This document shows positions 27,301-36,635 of a DNA stretch of 42,535 nucleotides, one piece after another (position 1 is the first letter of the stretch; each line of letters begins with the position of its first letter). A program made the position numbers and the translations under genes. The stretch comes from Bacillota bacterium. GTDB taxonomy: Bacteria > Bacillota > Clostridia > Acetivibrionales > DSM-1351. Location: positions 1 through 42,535 of the forward strand of contig JAEWST010000046.1 of NCBI GenBank assembly GCA_023398105.1, given 5' to 3'. Below the pieces are notes generated by a model. The model had not been told where the DNA came from. It did no database searches and saw only the letters and a program-made list of their open reading frames with translations.

Positions 27301-29926
27301 CTTCAACAAACTTAACGGGATTAGTTATTTGTTCCTTTAACAGCTGTGGTATCTTTTCTGTATCATTATTTACTGGATAATAATCCACCAAATGATTTGC
27401 AATAACCTTTGCATTACCAGCCTTAAATTTGATATCCTTTATTTGATTATAGAAGCTGTCTGCCGCACTGTTTATTAAAGGTGAGTGGAAAGCATGTGAT
27501 ACCTTTAGGACCGTGTGTGTTATCTTCTCTTTATCTAACATTTCTGCAAGCTTTTTAATTTCTGCTGCATCACCGCCAACAACAGTCTGAGTGGGTGAAT
27601 TTATATTAGCTATAAATATTTCAAGTCCTGATTTTTTAAGTAGCTTTTTAACCTCCTCTTGTGAACCCTTTATGCTAATCATTTTCCCACGTTTATCCTC
27701 AGGAATAGAAGCAAAGGCGTACCCTCTTTTACCAACAAGACTAGCCGCATCTCTAAATGACATCATGCCATTAGCTGCCAAAGCACTTATTTCTCCAAGA
27801 CTATGACCTACCATATATCCTGCTTCTAGACCCATATCTTTAAATAGCTTATACATACAATAACTGCTGATGAAAATTGCAGGATGCGTATTTTGTGTCT
27901 CTTTAATTGTCTTATCAATTTTATCTGTATCTTCTCCAAAAACCATTGAAGAAACTGACTTTTCATAATTGGACTGCCAAATAGCGTCAAAGCTGTCATA
28001 TACAGACTTGAAAGAAGGATACCTATTATATAAATCCTTTTCCATGTTAGCATATTGTGAAGCTTGTCCAGGAAATAGTATTGCTACGTTTTCAGGCTTA
28101 ATCTCTTCCCCTGTCCCGAAACTTATTCCAGCTAAAAGCAATTCCTCTGAATTACCTATTCTGTCGCTTTCATAGAGTTTTATAAAGGTATTCCATCTCT
28201 TTTTTAGTTCTTCAACATTACTTGCTATTAATGAAAGTCTTAATTTCCTACCATAGCATACATTTGAATTGTTTTTGAAAACAAGCTTACTAAAGTCTTG
28301 TCCTATACTTGTTTCTGACACAGATATAAATTTCTCATATTCTGTCTTGAGTATATCTATTGTATCGGCTGCAAATAAAACAACCTCTTGTACAACTGCC
28401 TCTTTGCTCTGGACTGGTGCAGTTGTAGCTATACTATCGCTGTTTTTCTGTATTGAGTAAGGGATGTTATAAGACTTTCCTACAAATTCTTCTCTGTACT
28501 CTTCAAGAGAAAGATGATAGTCAGCTCCTCCAAATCCAAAAGCACTGACACTTGCCCTTCTTGGATGGCTGTTGTTTGCATACCACTGTTTCTTGTCTCT
28601 TAATACATAAAACGGAGAGCCTTCAAGTTTAAGCTTTGGATTAACTTCCTGCACATTTGCGGTAGGAGGAAGCATCTTGCTATCCAGTGCTAGTACAGCC
28701 TTTAGTACACCTGGAACTCCTGCGGCAGAACGCAAATGCCCTATATTGGATTTTACTGACCCAATTCCGCAAAATTCTTGTTTAGAGCACCCTAAGCTAT
28801 TAAATGCCTTTTTCAAAGCATTTACTTCTGCAGGGTCTCCCACTTGAGTTCCTGTACCGTGTGCCTCCAACATCTCTATTGTATCTACAGAGTAGCCTGC
28901 CATTTTAGTTGAAGCTTCTATTGCTCTAACTTGTCCCTCTTCACTAGGTGCAGCTATGTATTTACCTTTACCGTCACTTGCTCTGCCATAACCAGAAATT
29001 ACAGCCATTATCCTATCTTTATTTTGTATAGCATCGCTAAGACGTTTCATTATAAAAACTCCTGCGCCTGCTCCAATTACAAATCCATTTGCACGAGAAT
29101 CAAACGGGTACGATCCATCTGGTGATAATGCATTTATTCCGGAAAACAGACTTAATCCAGGTGCTAAAACAGAAACATCTGAAGCTCCAGCTATTACCGC
29201 ATCATATTCTCTGTTTATCAGCCCCTCAACTCCGCAGGAAATAGCTGCAAGTGAAGATGCACATGCAGCATCAACTGTAAAGGATGGTCCCCATAAATCA
29301 AAAACATTTGTTATTCGTCCTGCAACTATATTTGGTAAAACCCCAGGAGAGCTATCTTCGGTAATTTGTAAAGTACCTTTTAGAAATTCCTCTCTTAGTT
29401 TATTAATGACTTCATTGAATTCATCAGGTGAGAACTTTCCCCGTACAAAGGAATTTTTCTTAAGATAGTATTCAATCTCCTGAAAACTAATTCTCTGAAG
29501 TACTTGGTCATACTTAATCCCTGGTAATCCATTTCCAAGAATAACTGCCGTATGCTCTTTTGGAAGTACACTAGCTCCCATAGCTTCAAGAGCCTGATCT
29601 ACACAATATATTGCTGCCAACTGATTTCTATCCATATGTTCTGCAACAGCTGGAGGAATCTTGTGCTTAAAGCTTGACTTGGAATATACCTGATGATCTA
29701 TAAGCCCTGCAATGTGTGTATATGTTTTATCCTTTTTATCTACCTTCCCATATAACTCAGGGCGGAAAAATATTTCACTATTTATTATCTCATCGGGTAT
29801 TCTTTTTATAGATACTTTCTTGTTAAGAATATTGTTCCAAAACTGATTTACATCAGCAGCATCAGGAAAAATACCCCCTACCCCTACAACTGCAATTCCA
29901 TTCTCCGAATAACTATAATTAGACAC
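21341..29926 (-). CDS. Type I iterative polyketide/PUFA-like synthase: KS-AT-KS-ACP(x3 + 1 degenerate)-KR-DH
   Basis: A 2861-residue megasynthase (numbering from GTG 29924-29926, chosen because GGGGGG lies seven bases upstream; a TTG start 14 codons earlier has no such site). KS1 spans about 8-480, with Cys222 in DAACASSL, His356 in EAHGTGT and His397 in NIGHLRSAAG. AT (615-930) has Ser709 in GHSLGE and HAFHS, suggesting malonyl-CoA. A second KS (1000-1520) keeps Cys1258 in NAACSS, His1406 in SHETYTP and His1446 in GMTGH. ACPs centre on Thr1636, Thr1757, Thr1869 and a degenerate Asp1972, all at the serine position. KR has TGGALGIT (2273-2280) and Tyr2462. The DH double hotdog has His2592 and Asp2782. 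There is no ER or thioesterase, so hydroxylated or polyene chains are expected. It resembles Pfa-type synthases more than modular PKS. Confidence 0.85.
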   Translation of the reverse strand: MSNYSYSENGIAVVGVGGIFPDAADVNQFWNNILNKKVSIKRIPDEIINSEIFFRPELYGKVDKKDKTYTHIAGLIDHQVYSKSSFKHKIPPAVAEHMDRNQLAAIYCVDQALEAMGASVLPKEHTAVILGNGLPGIKYDQVLQRISFQEIEYYLKKNSFVRGKFSPDEFNEVINKLREEFLKGTLQITEDSSPGVLPNIVAGRITNVFDLWGPSFTVDAACASSLAAISCGVEGLINREYDAVIAGASDVSVLAPGLSLFSGINALSPDGSYPFDSRANGFVIGAGAGVFIMKRLSDAIQNKDRIMAVISGYGRASDGKGKYIAAPSEEGQVRAIEASTKMAGYSVDTIEMLEAHGTGTQVGDPAEVNALKKAFNSLGCSKQEFCGIGSVKSNIGHLRSAAGVPGVLKAVLALDSKMLPPTANVQEVNPKLKLEGSPFYVLRDKKQWYANNSHPRRASVSAFGFGGADYHLSLEEYREEFVGKSYNIPYSIQKNSDSIATTAPVQSKEAVVQEVVLFAADTIDILKTEYEKFISVSETSIGQDFSKLVFKNNSNVCYGRKLRLSLIASNVEELKKRWNTFIKLYESDRIGNSEELLLAGISFGTGEEIKPENVAILFPGQASQYANMEKDLYNRYPSFKSVYDSFDAIWQSNYEKSVSSMVFGEDTDKIDKTIKETQNTHPAIFISSYCMYKLFKDMGLEAGYMVGHSLGEISALAANGMMSFRDAASLVGKRGYAFASIPEDKRGKMISIKGSQEEVKKLLKKSGLEIFIANINSPTQTVVGGDAAEIKKLAEMLDKEKITHTVLKVSHAFHSPLINSAADSFYNQIKDIKFKAGNAKVIANHLVDYYPVNNDTEKIPQLLKEQITNPVKFVEAINKLYKDGVRLFVEIGPGAVLSNLTKDILSGKDIRVITTNIKKKNDTECFNKAIGELFAAGVHIQVLSPIDRIPEPQSLQVVSKAASEPVSAISQNKNNIDIPAEKVVYSAPDKTVYTASENAIPSKRLVYSGVSIGLPGTYKKIFSDDNFDLLFEGRNLIERLTDNERLSMAELNITRLIKSEQGSEFKTLSSINEVIALAGKLGNLDMDEYLVDADIQKQMTKTVCAAVAAGYEALADAGIPLVKEAKVTSNGSILEGRYLLPEEMRDSTGIIFANGFPMVEPFIQEVSKFVAYKFGKKSRQEMIEFYGQIISHTSDYNVKKQLSDWFTLNYSRLSDCSGEEDVYSFNSDFMSQVASQANNRLAQFIGASGPNFQINAACSSTAYAISLAEDMIRAGRAERMIIIGADNASSKESLKWLGGGFMSAGAATTSEDLYSAAVPFDNRRNGMIIGAGAVGLVIEKEELVEARGMAGICRLVGTHAFNMAGHQTKIDAAKFSEELERFIAKMEKENGFSRTSIASNTVYFSHETYTPKKGGCSQTEKISLEKVFGNTFKDILICNTKGMTGHTMGGSIEEAVAAKSLQYQKVPPIVNYLIPDPELEGLKLSEGGKYQFKYALRGVAGFGGQGNYNLLERIAVGDTRIINASKYEQWLRAIASSTGAVLSKDGRVLVLKSQKGIEAAKERVLSESSAVIKQENTIKPITGNIDKDKGTVTSSIKLDKKSVIDSILDIFSEVTKYPKDMLDLDMEMEADLGIDTVKQATIFSMVWEKFGIEREDGYNISNYPTIGQIIELAYTKLPDVPANSVNVHENQQKANGQPSNTSNEASTVLAYETHNSSTYSKDKIQDKVLAVISEVSKYPTDMLELDMEMEADLGIDTVKQATIVSILWERFALNMEDGQSVTNYPTIGQVVDLIYSKLPSHTDNAEKTKGQLSNIAPAVSETVNQNTNSSISKNKIQSEVLVVISEISKYPTDMLDISMEMEADLGIDTVKQATIISNLSEKYDIQREEWPQVSELLKIENIINTLEGILNKRLSKDTVQTTAFEEVAATVIQADSTNIDDVILQIIAKHTSYPVEMITPDMEIKQDLDLDDSKIATIISDIKGTLNFNAFHGDSIDGINNIGELIDFFIKNIDDSEGNVSEPVSDEQEKTSQLIWQVPILIEQELPEKDIDITSKNVCIIGDNETFVNKLCNSLKEKVNDISTFVFDTKLPENELEKIVKECVAKPIDVIIDCSHLGQDIEFNALSIEEQKAILKLCGKARFIFYKEIAQQIEDLSLRILCAISIDGGIGYLEKAVQDIDPSFGAIAGFYKGLKREWINCSIKIVDFEKKLLEDTDKLSTNIINEIETSGFDYEIAYNKNKRMVVRIDKFNENEISSVPIISVEDNIHFLITGGALGITAEITKELTKKYKGSFTILGRTELPSDIEALAQLDEEQLNKKKTDIQGKLAKAYKKVTPVLIHTEFEKLTKAIEIYDMLKTLKASGNNITYIGCDVRNEKSVKKAVEEAVKNQGAVNCLIHAAGIDRSHFIKQKSIKEFEEVFDTKALGACNLLKFCDTEELKTVVLFSSISGRFGNEAQLDYCAANSFLNVFAKALKIKKTNINAVSIVWSGWKDIGIAARNEYLKQNASKIGIKLINTKSGVDGFIKLLGSKLDISEVILSGGLENLADPRLFINELDNTVLIDRVEKSGSLITKAYKTFSVSKDALIDQHRLRNVPLLPAACIMELCTEYFALQAGKQDSYCLHNLEFVNPFKLFRDKDRELFIDGQPDNGGWKVSVHSYFKPHKMGKETLITHGGMFVSDKVENYEDMYPLNWEWVKNNEFSITSKLDLKDILLDSAGNQILNLGPLYWRMAETEELREIDNFLHNDKGVIFPELFPTEQIYEKNYPLEKLLINPCFIDAMYQGAAQDCVTKKNNIYLPWKVEEFGILKVPKKDGFFRVFAEAVAEDEEYRTYRIAILDEKDELCSYARNATFRLINQ
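23963..25092 (-). repeat. Tandem ACP-encoding repeats within the megasynthase gene
   Basis: Four consecutive ACP units are spaced 121, 112 and 103 residues apart. Three share EMEADLGIDTVKQATI almost exactly and use ACA for the threonine. The fourth reads DLDLDDSKIATI, with Asp at the attachment position and a serine one residue later. High DNA similarity among the first three suggests recent duplication and could allow copy-number change by recombination. Confidence 0.8.
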
Positions 29927-30017
29927 AAAAATACCCCCCATTTTTTTACTGCGTTTATTTTTTAACAATCTAAGATTTCCGAATTTTTAAAAGTAGTATT
30001 AATCTCATTGGCATTGA

Positions 30018-31505
30018 TTAATACTTCGATAATACATTTTTGTCAATTTTACCAATATTATTTCTTGGGAACTGATCTATATATACAATACTTCTAGGAA
30101 CTGAAAAACTGGAAAGCTTGCTTGAAACAAACTTTATAAGCTCCCTTTCAGTAAGAGTTTTCTCTGGTTTTAATACAACGAAAGCTTTTACTACCTCTCC
30201 ATACATTTCGTCTTTCTGACTAATAACTGCCGATTCTAATACAAATAGATGTTGATTTAATACCGACTCAACATCAATAGGTGATACTTTTATGCCAGCA
30301 ACATTTATGAATTCAGTATTTCTACCGCACAATATAAATTCATCATTACTGTTCTTATAAGCAAAATCTCCTGTATAGAACCAACCGTCCCTTAATTTTT
30401 TGCTAGTTTCCTCTGGTTTATTCCAATAACCCAGCATTACATTAGGTCCTTTTACTCTTATCTCTCCAACCTCATTTTGACCAAGAGGATTTCCTTTTTC
30501 ATCTACAATCTCTACACTAGCCACCTTTGTTGTAGGCTTTCCAACATTGCCAGGAGTTATTGTTATAGAATTATTTCTGAAAATTGTAAGTGTACATGTT
30601 TCAGATAATCCATAACCTTCGTTCAGATATACTCCTGTCTTCTCTCCCCATTGTATAGCTGTCGTATGGTTTAAAGGTGCTGCCGCAACAAATGCCGCCT
30701 TTAGTAGCTTTAGCTGAGGAAGAATAGAGTCGTATCTTAGTAATTGGGCATAATGGGTAGGAACTCCAAATAAATGGGTTATCCCTTCCGTTTCAATGAG
30801 TTTTGCAAGCTTTTGTGGTTGAAAGGATCTCATCATAACAACACAAGCACCATATTCCATTGCATCAAACAAAATGTCCACACATCCATATGCATGTGAA
30901 AAAGGTACAAAACAGACCAACCTATCCTTATCTGTAAATGTATATCCTATCTCCTGCTGTATTGCAACATGTGCTATACACCTATATACATTATGCATAA
31001 CTCCTTTTGGTTTAGAGGTTGAGCCTGAGGTATATAGAATTATTGAAACTTCATCTTTAGAAATATCATAAGGCTCCTGTTCAATTTGCCCGAAATTTAT
31101 GTCATCACATACCATGTCAACATCAGTATCATGCATTATATCAATATTTAAGCCTATTTCTTCAATATCCTTTTCATTATTTAAAAAAGTTATTAAGCAA
31201 ACAGACTTTGAATCCTCTAAATAGTATTGTAATTCAAAAGGCTTAAACATTGGATCTACTATACAGGAAATTAAACCGCAATATTGGCAAGCAAGATATG
31301 CAATTACAGTTTCTGAACCATTGTACAAGTGAATAGCAATAGTAGAACCTTTTTTAAAGCCTCTATCCACTAAGTATTTCGCAAATTTTTTAACAGCAAT
31401 CTGTAAATCTTTATAGGTGTATCTTCTGCCATTTTCAGAATCCACAATTACTTCACTATCTAAAAGCTCATGGCTTATATTGAATAGGTAATCACAACAA
31501 TTCAT
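30018..31505 (-). CDS. ANL-superfamily acyl-AMP/CoA ligase
   Basis: The 495-residue protein activates a carboxylic acid as acyl-adenylate, then passes it to CoA or to a carrier protein. Motifs in order: ILYTSGSTSKPKG (P-loop, about 157-168), NEGYGLSETCT near 295-304, WFYTGDF near 375-381, GRNTEFINVAGIKVSP in the hinge, and catalytic Lys486 in NNIGKIDKN. There is no FAAL-type insertion that I can see and no fused ACP. AAGGAGCGG precedes the ATG. It lies between the second KASIII and the megasynthase. It may load a starter acid onto the discrete ACP or activate the finished chain; the choice is not decidable here. The sequence looks closest to the benzoate/carnitine-CoA ligase branch. Confidence 0.8.
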   Translation of the reverse strand: MNCCDYLFNISHELLDSEVIVDSENGRRYTYKDLQIAVKKFAKYLVDRGFKKGSTIAIHLYNGSETVIAYLACQYCGLISCIVDPMFKPFELQYYLEDSKSVCLITFLNNEKDIEEIGLNIDIMHDTDVDMVCDDINFGQIEQEPYDISKDEVSIILYTSGSTSKPKGVMHNVYRCIAHVAIQQEIGYTFTDKDRLVCFVPFSHAYGCVDILFDAMEYGACVVMMRSFQPQKLAKLIETEGITHLFGVPTHYAQLLRYDSILPQLKLLKAAFVAAAPLNHTTAIQWGEKTGVYLNEGYGLSETCTLTIFRNNSITITPGNVGKPTTKVASVEIVDEKGNPLGQNEVGEIRVKGPNVMLGYWNKPEETSKKLRDGWFYTGDFAYKNSNDEFILCGRNTEFINVAGIKVSPIDVESVLNQHLFVLESAVISQKDEMYGEVVKAFVVLKPEKTLTERELIKFVSSKLSSFSVPRSIVYIDQFPRNNIGKIDKNVLSKY

Positions 31506-31567
31506 TTTTACCGCTCCTTCCTAGTTTCCAAATTTTAGTGTACGCACTTGTTGTATCTTTTGTTTAC

Positions 31568-32608
31568 TTAATATTTAAATATTACTCCCCCACCACTGGC
31601 ACCTGCTCCATGTGCCATCATTAAAACTGTCATTCCCCTTTTCAGTCTGCCTATATTAATTAGTTCGTCAAGATTAAGAGGACTCATGGCTGAAGCTGTA
31701 TTCCCTTGTTTATGGAAAAGACTGACACTCTTTTCAAGCGGTATGTTAAGTGCTTTAAGCTGTCCTTCCCAAAGCTGAGTTGTCTGGTCAGATGTAGCAA
31801 CTATATCTATGTCATCAATAGTTAATCTTGAGGCTTCCAATAGTCGTTCCACAGTAACTACTGCAGACTCAATGGCATTCTCATTAAGTATTCTTCCATT
31901 ATCAATTTTCATTCCGAACATATCACTAGATAAACTCTCTTTGGAATTTAACAAAGATAAGCCAAGGGGCATGTATCCTACCTCATAATGAGTATTATCT
32001 GTCTGAAGGTAAGAACAAAGAAAATGTTTTTCTTTACTGACTCCTAAAAGCATTGCGGCAATTCCGTCTCCCATCAAAAATACAGTGCGGGTATCAATCT
32101 TATTAAAATCATTAGCTAATGCCCAGCTTGTCAATCCACCACCAAGTATTAGGACATAATCATCTCCTGAATCTATATAACGTATTGCCATATCCATTGC
32201 ATGAATAAAACCACTGCATGCAGCCGTTAAATCAAAAGCTGGAATTCCTTTTTTTGCATTTAACTTTTTCAGCATACCTATTGCTGTTGCTGGCACATTG
32301 TAATCTCCTAATAATTTTGAATAAATAATGCGATCAACTTGTTCTATGCTTATATTAGCTTTCTCTAAGCATTGCTTAGCCGCAAAAGCCACACAATCAG
32401 CAACATCAAGATTCTTATTTTCCCATCTACGTTCACTTATGCCTATAGAATACTTAACCGCCCTGTCAGTAGCAATTAAGTTATAGCGGCTAATAATATC
32501 ATCATTGGTCACAATATTATCTGGCAAATAAGAACCTGTTGATAGTATCTTCGAATAACGTATTACATCTAAATTACTTATCGGTGGATATTTAATCGTC
32601 GTTTTCAT
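31568..32608 (-). CDS. KASIII (FabH)-like protein with Cys but without the catalytic His
   Basis: The 346-residue thiolase-fold protein has FDLTAACSGF with nucleophile Cys131 and QGNTASAM with Asn303. At the position of the FabH HQAN histidine, with equal spacing to the GNT motif, it reads ATSDQTTQ, so Ser273 replaces His. This keeps acyl-enzyme formation possible but makes ordinary malonyl-ACP decarboxylation doubtful. Family alternatives include starter-unit condensation and acyl transfer, as in KASIII-like acyltransferases of antibiotic clusters. It is clearly a paralogue of the protein at 32959-34002 (both have YLPxxVTNDDII). AAGAGG precedes the ATG, and the ACP gene is 30 bp upstream. 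Confidence 0.8.
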   Translation of the reverse strand: MKTTIKYPPISNLDVIRYSKILSTGSYLPDNIVTNDDIISRYNLIATDRAVKYSIGISERRWENKNLDVADCVAFAAKQCLEKANISIEQVDRIIYSKLLGDYNVPATAIGMLKKLNAKKGIPAFDLTAACSGFIHAMDMAIRYIDSGDDYVLILGGGLTSWALANDFNKIDTRTVFLMGDGIAAMLLGVSKEKHFLCSYLQTDNTHYEVGYMPLGLSLLNSKESLSSDMFGMKIDNGRILNENAIESAVVTVERLLEASRLTIDDIDIVATSDQTTQLWEGQLKALNIPLEKSVSLFHKQGNTASAMSPLNLDELINIGRLKRGMTVLMMAHGAGASGGGVIFKY

Positions 32609-32638
32609 ATTTTACAGCCTCTTTACTATTTATTGAGA

Positions 32639-32887
32639 TTACGCATTATTTCTAATCTGATTATATATTTCTTCTGCCATATTCTTTACTACCAGAAGAT
32701 CTTTGTCTGCTTCAACAATCGGAACGGAAAAACACTCTGAAATACGAAAACTCATCTCAACAATAGCAATAGAATCTGCCCCCAAATCATCTATTAAATG
32801 GGTGTCTGGAGTAACCTCATCATCATCTAACCGAAAGTACTCCACAAGAATATCCTTCATTTTTTTGTAAATATCATCTTGCGTCAT
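32639..32887 (-). CDS. Discrete acyl carrier protein
   Basis: An 82-residue acidic four-helix protein with DDLGADSIAIVEM, where Ser39 is the phosphopantetheine site. It differs from the tandem ACPs of the megasynthase, which have Thr there. It is set between the two KASIII-like genes and is presumably their acyl donor or acceptor, modified by the Sfp-type transferase of the same operon. GGGGGAAG precedes the ATG. It is distinct from a housekeeping acpP because of its genetic context. Confidence 0.92.
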   Translation of the reverse strand: MTQDDIYKKMKDILVEYFRLDDDEVTPDTHLIDDLGADSIAIVEMSFRISECFSVPIVEADKDLLVVKNMAEEIYNQIRNNA

Positions 32888-32958
32888 AACTGCTTCCCCC
32901 TATTTAAAAATAAACACTACCAAACTTCTACTCTTGCACTAATATGCAGTACCTGCTA

Positions 32959-34002
32959 CTAAACTCTATAAATCATACCACCCCCACTAAAGCCTTCACC
33001 ATGTGAAAGCAGTAAAATATTCATGCCTGTTTCAATACGTCCAGTGCTGTATGCTTCATTTAAAAGCAACGGAAGCATTGCTGACATTGTATTTCCATAA
33101 TTATGTATTACCGAAATACTTTTCCCCTTTTCTACACCCAAAGCATCTATAGTAACTTCCCAAATTGACTTATTATTTTCAGTAACAAGCACAAGATCAA
33201 TATCACTCATTTTAAGGTTACTTTCTTCAAGAAGGAAATCTCTTACTGTAGTAGCTGCAGTTTTATAAAATTCTTCTGCAAGCTTCCAGTTATCCATACG
33301 ATAGAAATCATAAAACAGAGAAAAATCGCCCTTTTCAAAATGTTTTTTAGTATATTCTGGCTTGAGCTTTTGTGTTGCAGCAATTTCATAATAAGTATGG
33401 TTTGTATAAAAATAGCTCGCCAGAAAGTGAGGTTCATCAGAAGGTGCAAGTAATATTGAAGCTGCACCATCTCCAAATAGAAATGCAACTCTTGGGTCAG
33501 TTTTGCTGATTAATCTGTTACATATTCCTCCCGAAGTAATAAGCACATACTCATCACCACTGTTAATATAACGTGTTCCAAGGTCAAGTGCATGTAAAAA
33601 AGAATTTACACCACCATCAACATCAAATGCTTGAGTCGCAAATGAACATCCTATTTTTCTTTGTACCATGCTACCAGTCATTGGCAAAAGGTTGTCCCCA
33701 AAAAATTTTGTGGCAATTATCCTTGATAGTTTATCAACATGTATATTAGCTTTTGCCATACAATTTTGAGCAGCAAAAGCTAATATATCAGAATCAACTG
33801 CGTTGTCATCTGCTACTCTCCGCTGATAAGTACCAATGGATTTTCGAATTACACTATCTTTCATGGTCAATTTATTATTATTTATAATGTCATCATTTGT
33901 TACAACTTTTTCTGGCAAATATGCAGCAACAGATTTAATTTTGCTGAATTTTTTGAAATACTTTTTTTTATTTTCTGGAAAAATGAAGTTATCTTGTCTC
34001 AT
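32959..34002 (-). CDS. KASIII-like protein lacking both Cys and His, possible non-catalytic partner
   Basis: A 347-residue paralogue of the next KASIII gene. The normal AACSGF motif is FDVDGGVNSF, so Val132 stands in place of the nucleophile. The HQAN position is VTENNKS, with Thr274 for His. Only Asn304 in YGNTMSAM remains. The fold motifs (FLFGDGAA, GEGFSGGG) are intact, so this is not a decayed gene. A structural, chain-length-factor-like role in a heterodimer with the Cys-bearing paralogue is my inference. It is the first gene of the operon, with TTGGAGGCG before ATG. Confidence 0.8.
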   Translation of the reverse strand: MRQDNFIFPENKKKYFKKFSKIKSVAAYLPEKVVTNDDIINNNKLTMKDSVIRKSIGTYQRRVADDNAVDSDILAFAAQNCMAKANIHVDKLSRIIATKFFGDNLLPMTGSMVQRKIGCSFATQAFDVDGGVNSFLHALDLGTRYINSGDEYVLITSGGICNRLISKTDPRVAFLFGDGAASILLAPSDEPHFLASYFYTNHTYYEIAATQKLKPEYTKKHFEKGDFSLFYDFYRMDNWKLAEEFYKTAATTVRDFLLEESNLKMSDIDLVLVTENNKSIWEVTIDALGVEKGKSISVIHNYGNTMSAMLPLLLNEAYSTGRIETGMNILLLSHGEGFSGGGMIYRV

Positions 34003-34562
34003 AGCGCCTCCAATATTTATATTAAGGACTGCATATTTACGACTCTAATATAACAATATATTTCTTAATTATCCTATTTTAACATATTATATAACATAAT
34101 GCATTAATGTATTTAACTAATATTGAAAGTTTTTAATGACTTTTAGTGTCGATTTCTCATCTATTAATATATATTATTATATCTTTTGAAATATAAAACT
34201 ATATAGTAAAAATAAGCCTCTATCGCTAGAATACCAAGAAGAAGACATATTGTAAAGATATTATCTGATTTTTTAACAAGTTTTGCCCTATATAGTTGTT
34301 TTTTTCATAATTTCGCTATGTTGTAAAAACGCACATTAACTTAGACGAATGAAAAATAAGGTTTACAAAACATATAACGATAGACTTTATATGTTTACAT
34401 AAAACTTAGAATGCATTATTATTGCAATACGCTTATATCAATAGACTCACTAAATCTACTTACGAAAATAAATACTTTATGTATACAAAAAATAGCTATT
34501 TCATCAACAAAAAGTTGGTAATTTTTAGAACCACTGGACTTATGTGCGAAAGTTGAATTGTT
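34003..34562. other. 560-bp upstream region of the polyketide operon
   Basis: Very AT-rich with no open frame. It must hold the promoter of the seven-gene operon. A TATAAT lies on the minus strand near 34085-34095 without a good -35. A 10-bp inverted repeat AAACATATAA/TTATATGTTT (34368-34377 and 34387-34396) could be an operator. No terminator for the sugar-nucleotide genes on the right is obvious, so read-through is possible only for transcripts entering from that side. Confidence 0.4.
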
Positions 34563-35429
34563 CTATATAAAATAATGAGTATAAAAACTAGGATGAGCTA
34601 AAATCCAATCTTTCATTTCAAATATCATTTTATTATAATCTAGAACATCATAATCAAAATCACTTCGAGTGTTAATTAAGCTTTTGTCTAAAAGTTCATT
34701 CTGATACTTATCTATACAGACATCATTTTTATTAAATATATCTTTGATTAGCAAAAGCAGCTCATATTTATTTATACTATTTTCAGCTACTAAATGATAT
34801 AATCCTGAAATATCTTTTTCTATTGCCTTTTCTATCGCTTTTACCAACTCAATAGTTGTAACACCTGTCCAAATAGAATTTGCATAACCATTGATTTTTC
34901 CTTTGGATTTCATAAACCAATTAAAAAGACCAATCCCATCACAATTAATGTCTGGCCCAATAATTGAGGTTCTGAAGGTTAAATTGCTACCCTCAAATAT
35001 CTCACCTATAGCCTTTGTACGGTCATAATATGAATCCCCATCCCTAAAAGCCGCTTCTGTGTAAGAACCTGTTTTACCCGAAAATACACAATCAGTGCTT
35101 AAGTGAATAATTTTGACAGGTGAATCTCTGAATTTAGTTTCCAAAAAATGTGGCAAATAGGAATTGAGCAAAATAGCTTTGTCCTTATTTGCATTGGCAT
35201 ATTGGTTTAGGATTCCGATACAGTTTACTATGATATCAAAATCCTCTTTATCCAGTAATGCTTCAAACGCAATAAAATCTGTTACATCAAGCACATATGT
35301 CTTTTCATTCAGCTTTTTCTTATGTGCAATATTAAATACTTCATAGGCTCCACTTTCTTCAAAATATGTAGTTATTACATGCCCTGCCATTCCTGTTGAA
35401 CCTAAGACCAATATCTTTTTCTTGCCCAT
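34563..35429 (-). CDS. RmlD-like sugar-nucleotide reductase (SDR)
   Basis: The 288-residue extended SDR begins KKILVLGSTGMAGHVIT, with an NAD(P) GxTGxxG motif. It has VNCIGILNQYA, HLSTDCVFSGKTGSY and a catalytic YDRTKAIGE (Tyr-xxx-Lys). STDCVFSG is typical of RmlD-type 4-ketoreductases. It lacks the C-terminal cupin of CapF (about 370 residues). It directly abuts the 2-epimerase gene (TAAATG). With the neighbouring CapE-like and WecB-like enzymes it matches the WbvB-WbvR-WbvD pattern known for UDP-N-acetyl-L-quinovosamine better than the CapE-F-G pattern for L-fucosamine. Pathway is inferred. Confidence 0.75.
   Translation of the reverse strand: MGKKKILVLGSTGMAGHVITTYFEESGAYEVFNIAHKKKLNEKTYVLDVTDFIAFEALLDKEDFDIIVNCIGILNQYANANKDKAILLNSYLPHFLETKFRDSPVKIIHLSTDCVFSGKTGSYTEAAFRDGDSYYDRTKAIGEIFEGSNLTFRTSIIGPDINCDGIGLFNWFMKSKGKINGYANSIWTGVTTIELVKAIEKAIEKDISGLYHLVAENSINKYELLLLIKDIFNKNDVCIDKYQNELLDKSLINTRSDFDYDVLDYNKMIFEMKDWILAHPSFYTHYFI

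Positions 35430-36635
<1,206 letters not shown>

Noticed and set aside
31568..34002. The KASIII-like genes as pseudogenes because of missing catalytic residues
   Set aside because: Both frames are full length, with intact fold motifs and good ribosome binding sites, and are organised in an operon. The losses look functional rather than decay.
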